This document shows positions 35,164-42,983 of a stretch of 64,000 nucleotides of DNA, piece after piece (position 1 is the stretch's first letter; each line of letters opens with the position of its first letter). The DNA is taken from the NCBI GenBank assembly GCA_002356435.2, contig AP018040.2, positions 1,240,001 through 1,304,000 on the forward strand, written 5' to 3'. This DNA is from Petrimonas sp. IBARAKI. GTDB lineage: Bacteria > Bacteroidota > Bacteroidia > Bacteroidales > Dysgonomonadaceae. Both the position numbers and the translations under genes were made by a program. The notes beneath the pieces were generated by a model. It was not told the origin of the DNA. It did no database searches and saw only the letters and a program-made list of their open reading frames with translations.

Positions 35164-37701
35164 TCATTTTAGCCCCTTTTGTGGTTTTCTTCTAAACGCT
35201 CTCACAGAAATCCCGCGGTAACTTGTATCGTATTGCTCCCAGTTTTCCATGCTCCGCATGATCTTCCGAATTCTCTTTGCGGGGATAGTGTCAATGACTT
35301 TGAACTCCCTCAGCGCATAACGGTATAGCTGCTCGACGGTCACCTTATCACGAAGCACCCAGCCCGTCTTGTCGGTGGCGAAGTCTTCGGACACTCCCGG
35401 GTTCTCCCAGTAGTCGGGTGGCGCCGGCGTTTCAAGAAAAGCGGCAATCGTGTCCTCCCAGGAGTCTTTTTCACGGTGTTGCTCCTGCATGGCATTTGCG
35501 AACGCCTCCAGCTTCGGATCATCCAGGTAGAGAGCTTCACCGGCTTTGTAGATCTGAACCGCTTCGGCCCATATCTGGTCAACCTCCACGGGCAGATCAT
35601 CTTTCACGCTCTTTTTGGGTTTCTGCTTATTAGTTTCAACCGGCCAGAATCTCCGGTTTCCAGTACTGTCGGAGAGGAAGTCTATATTGTTTGTGGTGCC
35701 GATGAAAATACACTGCCTCGGAAAATATCCCTTCTCTTCCTTGTACGCAAGCCTCGCCTCATCCTGGCGGGTGGATATAAAGCTCTTGATCGCGTCGGCG
35801 TTCTTTCCGTACAGAGCCGCCAGTTCCGGTATCTCCATAATCCACACACCCAGCAGCTGCTCGATGTCCCGCTTATCTCCCCGCCCGGATAGGCTGAAAT
35901 TGTCACTGCTCCATCCACGGCCTTCATGATCGGCATACCCAAGGATCTGCACCAGCATGCTTTTGCCGATGCCCTGAGCGCCCACTATCACCAGAACGTA
36001 GTCGAACTTACACCCTGGTCGGAAAACCCGTGCCGCTGCAGCCGTCAAAGTTTTTCGGGTCACCGCTCTGGTGTACGGATTGTCCTCAGCCCCCAGGTAA
36101 TCGATTATCAATGTGTCCACCCGATTGGTACCATCCCATACCAATGAGTTCAGATGATCCCTTACAGGGTGGTAACGCTGGCGGGAAAAAACGTTGCGTA
36201 ACGCTACCTTGATTACACGTTCTGACGTTATTCCCCAATACTTCTCCATGTATGCCAAAAGTTCGGCATAGTCAAAATCTGACCAGATTCCCAATTCAGT
36301 TTTTGACTTAGGCCATGGAGGCACACCTGTAACGTCATTGGTATGGGAGAAATCATTGTGCGATAACCGTGCAGATTTCAGCCGCTGGTCGTTGGTGAGT
36401 ATCAGTTCAGTATTCTCGATAGTCTGTGAATAGGTTCCATTTTTTTCTATCTTCAGCTGCGTGATCCACTCGTCGTTTTCCCCTTCATCTCCAACCGGAT
36501 CCTCGGAAGCGTCGCCGAAGTCGCCCAGTGCGGACTGCAGACGCTCCCTGCCCAGTGTCATTTTCACCTTTTCGTCATTGGTTGCAAACTCCTGCATGGC
36601 AATGTATGAGGGTATTTTTGGGGCTGGCGTCCCGGGTTTTGCATTCTCATCCAGCTGACCGAACAGGTGGATCCTGACCAGGTCAAACGCATTATGCAGC
36701 TTGCCTCCGCCGGCAGGGTCGGTACCATGGTGCGAATAGGCCCACTTGTCCTCATATGTGATCAAGCCGCCGGCGGTAGATCCTGCTTGGTAGGTATATC
36801 TGTTTTCTCCAATCTCACATTTTTGGTAAATATCGGACAGGTGTGTCTCGATAGCTTCATGGATGTCATAGGAACGGCAGAACGCTCCTACAATACCGTG
36901 CTTCCCAACTGGATCACCCGCTTTTTTCTTCTCTCTTGTAATCACGCTCTCAGTGCGGGAGCTTACAGGCCACTGTGCGGGATCCTGCCAGTTATCATAT
37001 TCTGCAAGAATTGCATCGGGATACAGCCACTTACCGTCCTGATACCTGAAATAGAATTCCCCATCAACGGATGTGGATGGCCAGTACATAAGGCGTTCGG
37101 CTTCATACGTAGTATCATCGAAGGCATCAATTCCGATAGCAAAGGCTACTTTCCGGGATATCGCTTCGTATTCTGTCGCGCTCACTCGCCGACTCAACGG
37201 GATCACAAGCCTCAGCCTGTTCCTCTCAGGGGTATGCTTGTGCGTCGAGTACACGCACGCCGCGCAGTCGTACATCAGCCCGAAGGTGTCCCAAAGATCT
37301 GAGCCCGGGGTATCGGCATCCAATGTTAATATACTTCTCACTGATACATTTCCCGCTTTACGACGGCCGTCCTTCAATATTCCACCAACGAAGCCCCCAA
37401 CATCTTTAATATCATCCTGCTTGGTTTTCGGCATCGAGGTGTATTCAGCCTGTGTTTCCTTGGTGCGCGTGGTCTCGGATAACTTAACGGCCAATTTCGA
37501 CCAGAGCATCTCCCCGTTATTCCAATGCACCGCTTTTCTCGAGTCAGCGGTTGCAATTGACAAAATCCCATCGTGCATTATCTTCATATCGTTTTTTTGT
37601 TTTTCACGTAAAGGCATGACGGATCTCACCCCAACTCGCACAGGGCGGGAGAGTGTCACCTCATTAAGAACTTCACCTGTGGAATCTGATCTGTTCATCA
37701 T
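35164..37701 (-). CDS. primase-helicase, BT4734-like/VirE family (element replicase)
   Basis: 845 aa. The N-terminal third looks like an AEP-type primase (LTLDAD at 126-130 for metal binding, HKHTPERNRLRLVIPLSR at 154-171). The C-terminal half is the VirE superfamily 3-like helicase: Walker A GAQGIGKS (574-581), Walker B-like VWIMEIPE (619-626), sensor IFIGTTN (665-671) and an Arg-finger region GNRRFWPV (681-688). It should start and unwind replication of the excised element. It lies 13 bp downstream of the excisionase-like gene and its 3' end runs into the repeat-rich region, as in satellites where replicase and origin are adjacent. Confidence 0.92.
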   Translation of the reverse strand: MMNRSDSTGEVLNEVTLSRPVRVGVRSVMPLREKQKNDMKIMHDGILSIATADSRKAVHWNNGEMLWSKLAVKLSETTRTKETQAEYTSMPKTKQDDIKDVGGFVGGILKDGRRKAGNVSVRSILTLDADTPGSDLWDTFGLMYDCAACVYSTHKHTPERNRLRLVIPLSRRVSATEYEAISRKVAFAIGIDAFDDTTYEAERLMYWPSTSVDGEFYFRYQDGKWLYPDAILAEYDNWQDPAQWPVSSRTESVITREKKKAGDPVGKHGIVGAFCRSYDIHEAIETHLSDIYQKCEIGENRYTYQAGSTAGGLITYEDKWAYSHHGTDPAGGGKLHNAFDLVRIHLFGQLDENAKPGTPAPKIPSYIAMQEFATNDEKVKMTLGRERLQSALGDFGDASEDPVGDEGENDEWITQLKIEKNGTYSQTIENTELILTNDQRLKSARLSHNDFSHTNDVTGVPPWPKSKTELGIWSDFDYAELLAYMEKYWGITSERVIKVALRNVFSRQRYHPVRDHLNSLVWDGTNRVDTLIIDYLGAEDNPYTRAVTRKTLTAAAARVFRPGCKFDYVLVIVGAQGIGKSMLVQILGYADHEGRGWSSDNFSLSGRGDKRDIEQLLGVWIMEIPELAALYGKNADAIKSFISTRQDEARLAYKEEKGYFPRQCIFIGTTNNIDFLSDSTGNRRFWPVETNKQKPKKSVKDDLPVEVDQIWAEAVQIYKAGEALYLDDPKLEAFANAMQEQHREKDSWEDTIAAFLETPAPPDYWENPGVSEDFATDKTGWVLRDKVTVEQLYRYALREFKVIDTIPAKRIRKIMRSMENWEQYDTSYRGISVRAFRRKPQKGLK

Positions 37702-37714
37702 CTTTTGGATTTTT

Positions 37715-38044
37715 TTACATTTTTCGTCTTGCGGACTGCCTCACTGATTCAGTTACGGTATTTTGTCTTTTTGCCAGTCGGTCCTCCACCCAGCGGTCCA
37801 GGTCTTCGACATTGAAAACGATCCTCCGGTCACCAAAACGTGAAAATGGAATAGTTTTGTCCATTGTGTTCTTGTACACTGTGCTCTTGCTGATCGGTAC
37901 GCCGGACTCGTTCAGGTACGCGACAGCCTCGTCCATGTTAAGCATCTTTTTCTCCGGTGCACGGAGCTTCAGGGCTTTCTCGACCGCCTCTTTCATGATC
38001 CTGTCGAGTTCGGATCGTTGGAGTACTACCAAATCGTTTATCAT
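37715..38044 (-). CDS. excisionase-like MerR-type HTH protein (element)
   Basis: 109 aa from the ATG at 38044; the longer frame starts in a low-complexity Asn run. Residues 35-90 hold a helix-turn-helix of the excisionase type (MLNMDEAVAYLNESGVPISKSTVYKNT, then IPFSRFGDRRIVFNVEDLDRWVEDRL). Small proteins of this kind bend DNA at att sites or activate the replication genes. It precedes the primase by 13 bp and has a promoter with a nearby triple repeat. Confidence 0.85.
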   Translation of the reverse strand: MINDLVVLQRSELDRIMKEAVEKALKLRAPEKKMLNMDEAVAYLNESGVPISKSTVYKNTMDKTIPFSRFGDRRIVFNVEDLDRWVEDRLAKRQNTVTESVRQSARRKM

Positions 38045-38070
38045 ATGGTTATTATTATTATTTTCTGTTG

Positions 38071-38101
38071 CAAAGAAATTGAATAAAACTATAATAAACA
38101 A
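38071..38101 (-). promoter_or_regulatory. promoter of the HTH/primase operon
   Basis: Minus-strand TTG (38099-38101), 20-nt spacer and TTTCTTTG (38071-38078), one mismatch to TAnnTTTG. The start codon is 27 nt downstream. Confidence 0.6.
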
Positions 38102-38116
38102 CTGATTATCAATGCG

Positions 38117-38143
38117 AAAAGCGACCTTTTTAGGGTCGCTTTT
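38117..38143. terminator. hairpin AAAAGCGACC/GGTCGCTTTT
   Basis: A 10-bp stem (38117-38126, 38134-38143) with a 7-nt loop. It lies downstream of the 286-aa gene and could end its transcript. It overlaps the GGTCGCTTT repeats. Confidence 0.6.
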
Positions 38144-38173
38144 ACTTGTTTCACGGTCGCTTTAGGTCGCTTT
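38118..38173. repeat. GGTCGCTTT repeats (three direct, one inverted)
   Basis: Direct copies start at 38134, 38155 and 38165; an inverted copy is at 38118-38126. Spacings of 21 and 10 bp put the direct copies on one DNA face. They lie about 20-70 bp upstream of the promoter of the HTH/primase operon. Confidence 0.65.
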
Positions 38174-38185
38174 TAGCTTAAATAC

Positions 38186-39046
38186 TTAATCTCCAATGGT
38201 CGCAAATTTTTTGAGTATTCCATACAGTTCTTCAAATATCGGGTCGTTTTCGAGCTTGGCCGGGTTATTTTTAATTGCGGCGCCAGAGATTAGTTCTCCT
38301 TTATGTGTAAAAAATGTTTGGCAAACTTTTGGTATATCTTTTTCTTTCAGATTATTACTTTTAAGCCCGATTGTCGGTTCTGGATATTTATCAATACCTA
38401 TTGGAGCTTGCCCCCAAATTAACACCCGGAGCGTTATTTTATCACCCGGCAGCCAGTTAACGGGTTTGAAGTTTCCGGGATCGATCCCCTCACCAGTGAA
38501 CATCGCTTTAAAGTCCTTTAAGTCACCCTCCATGAAACTCATTTTTCCAATAGGTTTTACTTCTCGAACGCGAGTCAGCTCGTTAAACAAAAATTCAATT
38601 TGTCTCTCTGTTAATACCCGTAGGAATTTACCGCCAATTCTCGGGTTATCGCCCGCAATAGCTTTTAATAGTATCGGATTCTTGTCAATGTACGTAAACA
38701 CCCACGCCCAGTCACCAACATATTCCGAAGTTAAATTTATACCGAGCGTGTTTTTTACTTCCTCTATATCGGACGCAATGCGCTTCGAGATGTTCACTAT
38801 CTCTTTTTTAACCGATTCCTGGTCCTTTGGTTTCTGGCCCTCCGGTATCTCAAAACTATCCCGAAAATCACGAATTGCACATAAATGTTTATATTTTCCT
38901 ATATGTTTTTCGATAGATTTCTCCCACAATTTAACTCTGAGTTGTTCATCCGGTACCAAAGCAAGGAATGCGATCAGATCATCGATATCTCCGTAAAGAA
39001 CTTTTCCCATCCCCCTGAGGGGTTCATTGTTGCTAATTACTGTCAT
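38186..39046 (-). CDS. hypothetical 286-aa protein beside the integrase
   Basis: 286 aa, soluble, no signal or membrane segment. The N-terminal half is helical and charged (residues 15-120), the C-terminal half mixed (NWLPGDKITLRVLIWGQAPIGIDKYPEP). Its codon use is more AT-rich than that of the neighbouring primase and integrase. I do not recognise the family. The place between integrase and replication genes is a frequent cargo site in satellites, where anti-phage or helper-interference genes lie, but nothing in the protein itself proves such a role. Confidence 0.6.
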   Translation of the reverse strand: MTVISNNEPLRGMGKVLYGDIDDLIAFLALVPDEQLRVKLWEKSIEKHIGKYKHLCAIRDFRDSFEIPEGQKPKDQESVKKEIVNISKRIASDIEEVKNTLGINLTSEYVGDWAWVFTYIDKNPILLKAIAGDNPRIGGKFLRVLTERQIEFLFNELTRVREVKPIGKMSFMEGDLKDFKAMFTGEGIDPGNFKPVNWLPGDKITLRVLIWGQAPIGIDKYPEPTIGLKSNNLKEKDIPKVCQTFFTHKGELISGAAIKNNPAKLENDPIFEELYGILKKFATIGD

Positions 39047-39057
39047 CTTATATCGCT

Positions 39058-40485
39058 TTAAAAGTTGAAATTCATTAAGTTTTCACTGTAGTTCTTTTCC
39101 GGGTTGAGCAGTTGCGAGTTTATCTCGCGCCGTTTCTTCGGTGTTATGTTGACATAGCCGGCTGTCACGTCCTTTTTCGTGCTGTGGCCGACCATCTGTT
39201 TAACCACGATCGGGTTGGTCAGTTCCTCCCCGACCAGGTGCGTAATGTAGCTGTTCCGGGTGTACGATGTAGTCAGATCCTCGGTAAACCCCAGCTGTGC
39301 CGCTATCGCTTTTAACGCCGTATTTATCGGAGCCAGCGCCAGGCTTATCGCGCCCTTTATCCTGGCCTCGTTCCTTGCTGTAGGTTCGATGCCGTTCAGG
39401 AACGGAAAAATATAACCTCCTTGGTCTTTATTACCGTGCCTGGTGATGATCTCCATCATCGGTGGAAGGATCGGGGCGAATATCGGCGACTGGTTCTTCA
39501 TCTTCGCGATAGTTTTCTTCCGGTAGAACTGAATTTCGCCGGTGGCCGGGTTGATATCCTTGTACCGTAACCTGCAAAGATCCCCGAAGTTCAGCCCGTT
39601 GCAGTAAAACATGAAAACAAAAACGTCCCGTGCCAGTGTCAGGGCGGGCTGCTCTGTTTCAAAGAGCTCGATCCGCCATATCGTTTTTATGGGAAGCGCT
39701 ATGCTCCTTCGCCCTCCTTCGGGGATGAGGTACTTCCCGCCGCTTTCTCCGAAGGGGTATCTGTTTCCGGATAGATAGGGCTTCCCGGCTTCTTTGTTAT
39801 TCACCAGTGCCCGCAGTGTCCGCATGTACATGCCTATCGAGTTGTCGGAGAGTTCTATCTCTCTCCAGAATTCCTCACAGTCAGATAAGAATTTCGGGGT
39901 CAGCTCGCTGAACTTGATTTCCGCGGATAAATTCAGTACTTCTCTTCCGGCGGTTTTATGTTTGTCCGCAATACATCTTTCAATGAACTCAAGCTTCCGC
40001 TCGGCACCTTTCAGACCTTTATAGTATTTGAATCGTTCCAATGCGGTGAACGCGGTACGATAAACTCCGGCATTTCCGATTTGATTCCTGGTCTTTAGCT
40101 GTTCAATCCTCTCGCGAAATGCGGCATTCACGCTATTGCCGTCTTTGATCTCTCCGGTCAGGGCCATGTTTAGTGCATCGAAAGAGAAATCGTCTTTCAG
40201 CTCGTTGATGGAGGGTTTCAATTTCTCTTCGAAATAGCCCACCAGGTCGTCGCGGATCTCTTTCATGTGGCCCAACTTCGTTTTATAGTCGAAATCCTTT
40301 AGATCCGCAGCTTCGAAACGCTCCCACTCGTCGACGGTCATTTTATGGCCCGCAGGGTAGTAAACCCGCTGCCGGTTGTACGTCACGCAGAATTTTAGCG
40401 GGCAAGGACTCTGCGGATCCTTCTTTCTGACGTCTCTCATCAGGTATGCCGTTATGCCTGACTGTGTAGAATGATATAGCTTCAT
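39058..40485 (-). CDS. int: tyrosine recombinase, integrase of the tRNA-Pro element
   Basis: 475 aa from the ATG at 40485 (MKLYHSTQSG); the longer frame starts in the leader. The N-terminal arm-binding and SAM-like core-binding domains are followed by the catalytic domain. Box I reads NGLNFGDLCRLRYKDI, so the usual box-I Arg of GLR is replaced by Asn, as other Bacteroidetes integrases such as IntDOT also lack it. Box II reads SYTRNSYITHL (Arg kept, His changed), with QMVGHSTKK and nucleophile Tyr in TAGYVNI. It faces attR 194 bp away. TATCTTTG (minus) at 40552-40559 is its likely -7 box. Confidence 0.92.
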   Translation of the reverse strand: MKLYHSTQSGITAYLMRDVRKKDPQSPCPLKFCVTYNRQRVYYPAGHKMTVDEWERFEAADLKDFDYKTKLGHMKEIRDDLVGYFEEKLKPSINELKDDFSFDALNMALTGEIKDGNSVNAAFRERIEQLKTRNQIGNAGVYRTAFTALERFKYYKGLKGAERKLEFIERCIADKHKTAGREVLNLSAEIKFSELTPKFLSDCEEFWREIELSDNSIGMYMRTLRALVNNKEAGKPYLSGNRYPFGESGGKYLIPEGGRRSIALPIKTIWRIELFETEQPALTLARDVFVFMFYCNGLNFGDLCRLRYKDINPATGEIQFYRKKTIAKMKNQSPIFAPILPPMMEIITRHGNKDQGGYIFPFLNGIEPTARNEARIKGAISLALAPINTALKAIAAQLGFTEDLTTSYTRNSYITHLVGEELTNPIVVKQMVGHSTKKDVTAGYVNITPKKRREINSQLLNPEKNYSENLMNFNF

Positions 40486-40501
40486 TTTTTTAACTTTTTT
40501 C

Positions 40502-40515
40502 CGACCCCCTGCTCC
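40502..40515 (-). repeat. inverted 14-bp partial copy of the att core in the integrase leader
   Basis: On the minus strand this is GGAGCAGGGGGTCG, identical to 24522-24535 and 40687-40700 inside the att core. It lies 17 bp before the integrase start codon, within the mRNA leader. Confidence 0.7.
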
Positions 40516-40577
40516 GGGGCATTTGGTCAAATGGAACACACAAATCACACACAAAGATAGCAAATAATTGAAAATAA

Positions 40578-40661
40578 CGGAAAAATACGGAAAATATTTT
40601 TATATTTATGTAGTTTGATTTTCAGATATTTACAATCATTTCGGAAAAGTGCGGAAAAGTG
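40578..40661. repeat. CGGAAAA decamer pairs, candidate integrase arm sites
   Basis: Four 10-mers CGGAAAA-n3 in two tandem pairs with exact 10-bp period: 40578-40597 and 40642-40661 (CGGAAAAGTG twice). They lie 19-102 bp from attR inside the element, where arm-type sites of tyrosine recombinases are expected. Confidence 0.6.
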
Positions 40662-40679
40662 TTAAAAATCCAGTTTAAG

Positions 40680-40725
40680 TGCTTTGGGAGCAGGGGGTCG
40701 CGAGTTCGAATCCCGCCACCCCGAC
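40680..40725 (+). repeat. attR core (3' fragment of tRNA-Pro)
   Basis: An exact 46-bp copy of 24515-24560. It holds the anticodon loop, variable region, T-arm and 3' acceptor strand but no 5' half, so it is not a functional tRNA. It marks the right end of the element. Confidence 0.95.
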
Positions 40726-40734
40726 TTAAAAATG

Positions 40735-40771
40735 AGGGAGTTACAGTTAATATTGTAACTCCCTTAATTTT
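40735..40771 (+). terminator. original tRNA-Pro terminator, displaced by the element
   Basis: An 11-bp perfect stem AGGGAGTTACA/TGTAACTCCCT (40735-40745, 40754-40764) with an 8-nt loop and T-run. It lies 10 bp after attR and would follow tRNA-Pro directly in a strain without the element. Confidence 0.85.
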
Positions 40772-41189
40772 TGATTGAAATACAGTTGAAACATTTAGTT
40801 TCCAGTTTTCGCTATATTAACTACTATGAAATACATACTTTAATCTTTCCTGATTTTTTTAATGGAGGTGTGATGAAGTGCTATACTTCACATTAGCTGC
40901 AAAACTATTCTACTTTCTGTTATTTATTATTAAATGGGTTAGTGAATTAATATCCATAAGTTTACATTCATCACTGATTTTTTGGTTATGTTCAAATCTG
41001 CACTACTTGGAGTTAAGTTACCAGAAGGATAATTATGTATCAAAACTATCGATGACGATGCTTATTCAATGAGACTGCCATAAGAAAAAATAAATCTCTG
41101 CTAGCATAAAACCGTAGTGGTATGACAAAAGTAAAAAGTTTTTTTTGAATTTCTTTATTTTAGCTTACTCCTTTTTGAAACTTAAAGCC

Positions 41190-41219
41190 TTGTAGCTTCA
41201 ACGAATTTACGTACTTTTG
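41190..41219 (+). promoter_or_regulatory. promoter of the double-domain esterase
   Basis: TTG at 41190-41192, 19-nt spacer and TACTTTTG at 41212-41219 match the Bacteroidetes consensus. The ATG follows after 33 nt. Confidence 0.75.
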
Positions 41220-41252
41220 TATACGTTACTTTATCTTAAATAATATTCAGCT

Positions 41253-42983
41253 ATGAGAAAAATGGCATGCTTATTAACTTTGTTTATTAGTATAAGTTTA
41301 TTTGCTAGTGAAAGAGTTCCTATTTGGCCAAAGGATAAAATGCCACATAGGCAAGATCATCAGATTGCAGCCATGGTAGACGAGGCTGGGAAAAAAGATT
41401 TTAATGCAGACAAGAATCGGGTAGCTTACCTGGAATGGTTTGATGCCCCCCCTAAGGAAGTACGTAATGGAGGATGTATGATTCTTATTTCTGGCGGTTC
41501 TTACGAGTCCTGTTGTGATGTAGAACTCATTAAACTATGGAATAAAACATTTACTCAATTAGGGTTTCAATGTATAAACTTTGTGTATAGGACGCCTAGG
41601 CCTGTGGGGCTTCCTATTTATCAAACTGCATGGGAAGATGGACAACGTGCCGTACGTAAAGTACGGAGTGAAGCTAAAAAACGTGGATTTGATCCAGAAA
41701 AAATAGGAGTTATATCCATGTCAGCAGGTTCACATTTAGCTTTATTGCTAGCGACTAGTTCACAAACATCGGCTTATGAAAAAGTGGACCCAATTGACGA
41801 ACTACCTTGCAACATTAATTGGGCGATTATTAATGCTCCAGCCTATGGTACTAACGATGCAGAAACAGGTATACCTGCTAGCCGACAAGGATATGGAACG
41901 GATGTGAATTTGAGTAATGTTTTTAAATTTGATGAACGTACCTGTCCGATGAGTCTTCATCACGGAGGAACTGATATTTATGCTTCACAGACCTCGACAT
42001 TGGTTTACCGCCAACTCAGACGAATGAATATTCCTGCCGAATTACATCTATATGCGGATAAGGGACATGGCGCTTTTGGACTAGAAAGAGGAGTTGAATT
42101 TATGCGCCAAATGGGATATATGGGTAAGCTAGCTGGGGAAGAAGAATTGATGAAGCGATATGCTTCCGATGATAGTCGTACCGATTATTTTAAGATGAAT
42201 ATTTGGCCAGAGGGAAAAACACCAGATATTCAACCGAATCAATGCACACCTTATTTAGAATGGCATACACCAAAAAACCTAAAGATAAAAGCGATACAAA
42301 TTATCTACTCGGGCGGAAGTTATGAAGGCAACGACCCAGATGGTTTTGAAGTGGCTCCTGCCCGTCGCTATCTAAATGAAATGGGAATGACAGTAGTAAC
42401 CTTAAAGTATCGTACACCTAGACCTACTACAGGGTTATCTAAACATACCACAGCTTGGCAAGACTTGCAGCGTGCCATCAAAATCGTACGAAGCGAAGCG
42501 TCTAAACGCGGGCTTGATCCAGAACGAATAGGTATTATGGGTAGTTCTGCAGGTGGGCATTTAACTTTGATGGGGGTTACTTCGTCTTTGCATCAGTCTT
42601 ATTTGCCTATTGACGAAATTGATAAACTTCGTTGTAATGTACAATGGGGAATTGGTATTTATCCTGCATATGCGCTAACCGATGGCTCGGAGCAACCCAA
42701 TATAGATAAAGGCAATGAAGATAGTGCCGTTCTCGTTCCAGAACTCTCTTTCGATTTAAAAACGGCTCCTATGCTATTTGTACACGGAGATGCTGACGGA
42801 TGGGCTGCTATGAACTCAGTAAAGACTTGGGAAAAGATGCAACAGATGGGAATTCAAAGCGAACTTCATACCTTAGCTACTCGTGACCACTGTTTCCAGC
42901 TTAAAGCATCTCCAGGAACAGGGAGCTATACATACCTGGAACGTATTTGGGAATTTCTTTCCTCAAAAGGTTTTAATAAATAA
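41253..42983 (+). CDS. secreted protein with two tandem alpha/beta-hydrolase (BD-FAE-like) domains
   Basis: 576 aa with a signal peptide (residues 1-18). Two homologous halves are visible, about residues 20-300 and 310-576; both start with a WPxxKxP segment and share YRTPRP, TAWxDxQRAxxxVRSEAxKRGxDPExIG. Half 1 has the nucleophile elbow SMSAGSH (GxSxG with the first Gly replaced), half 2 the standard GSSAGGH. His candidates are DKGHGAF and TRDHCF. The oxyanion motif HGGG is SGGSY in both. The family deacetylates xylan and other acetylated sugars in the envelope. It is monocistronic, more AT-rich than its neighbours and next to attR, so it may have been acquired. Confidence 0.82.
   Translation: MRKMACLLTLFISISLFASERVPIWPKDKMPHRQDHQIAAMVDEAGKKDFNADKNRVAYLEWFDAPPKEVRNGGCMILISGGSYESCCDVELIKLWNKTFTQLGFQCINFVYRTPRPVGLPIYQTAWEDGQRAVRKVRSEAKKRGFDPEKIGVISMSAGSHLALLLATSSQTSAYEKVDPIDELPCNINWAIINAPAYGTNDAETGIPASRQGYGTDVNLSNVFKFDERTCPMSLHHGGTDIYASQTSTLVYRQLRRMNIPAELHLYADKGHGAFGLERGVEFMRQMGYMGKLAGEEELMKRYASDDSRTDYFKMNIWPEGKTPDIQPNQCTPYLEWHTPKNLKIKAIQIIYSGGSYEGNDPDGFEVAPARRYLNEMGMTVVTLKYRTPRPTTGLSKHTTAWQDLQRAIKIVRSEASKRGLDPERIGIMGSSAGGHLTLMGVTSSLHQSYLPIDEIDKLRCNVQWGIGIYPAYALTDGSEQPNIDKGNEDSAVLVPELSFDLKTAPMLFVHGDADGWAAMNSVKTWEKMQQMGIQSELHTLATRDHCFQLKASPGTGSYTYLERIWEFLSSKGFNK

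Larger units (their letters stand above)
24515..40725. mobile_element. 16.2-kb integrated phage-satellite-like element in tRNA-Pro
   Basis: The ends are the 46-bp direct repeats; one unit (left core to right core) is 16,165 bp. Contents from right to left are a tyrosine integrase, an unknown 286-aa gene, an excisionase-like HTH, a VirE primase-helicase, a repeat-rich origin candidate, four unknown genes (one sigma-like), a prohead protease, a tail-chaperone-like gene, a capsid gene, an unknown 99-aa gene, a tape measure, two small genes, a plus-strand XRE repressor and six small minus-strand genes. No terminase, portal, tail tube, sheath, baseplate, lysin, relaxase or type IV secretion gene is visible. 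This fits a satellite that brings its own shell but needs a helper phage; a shrunken prophage is the alternative. Confidence 0.85.
40726..41252. other. AT-rich intergenic region right of attR
   Basis: At 40735-40771 lies the former tRNA-Pro terminator (listed separately) and at 41190-41219 a promoter. The 400 bp between are very AT-rich with no supported gene; a 64-codon frame at 40878 has no family features and no good start context. The region may be a scar of earlier insertions at this tRNA. Confidence 0.5.

Noticed and set aside
34904-35190. CRISPR array from the ACCACAAA repeats
   Set aside because: The repeats are only eight bases, occur in both orientations and have irregular spacing, and no cas gene is near.
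24515-40725. Integrative conjugative element
   Set aside because: No relaxase, coupling protein or transfer genes are visible, whereas a prohead protease, a capsid protein and a tape measure are.
40735-40764. Third HcpR-type operator (GTTACA...TGTAAC)
   Set aside because: The half sites are in the opposite order with an 8-nt gap. They form the stem of the tRNA-Pro terminator.
40878-41072. Small plus-strand gene right of attR
   Set aside because: AT-rich frame without a start context or protein-like composition, most likely chance.
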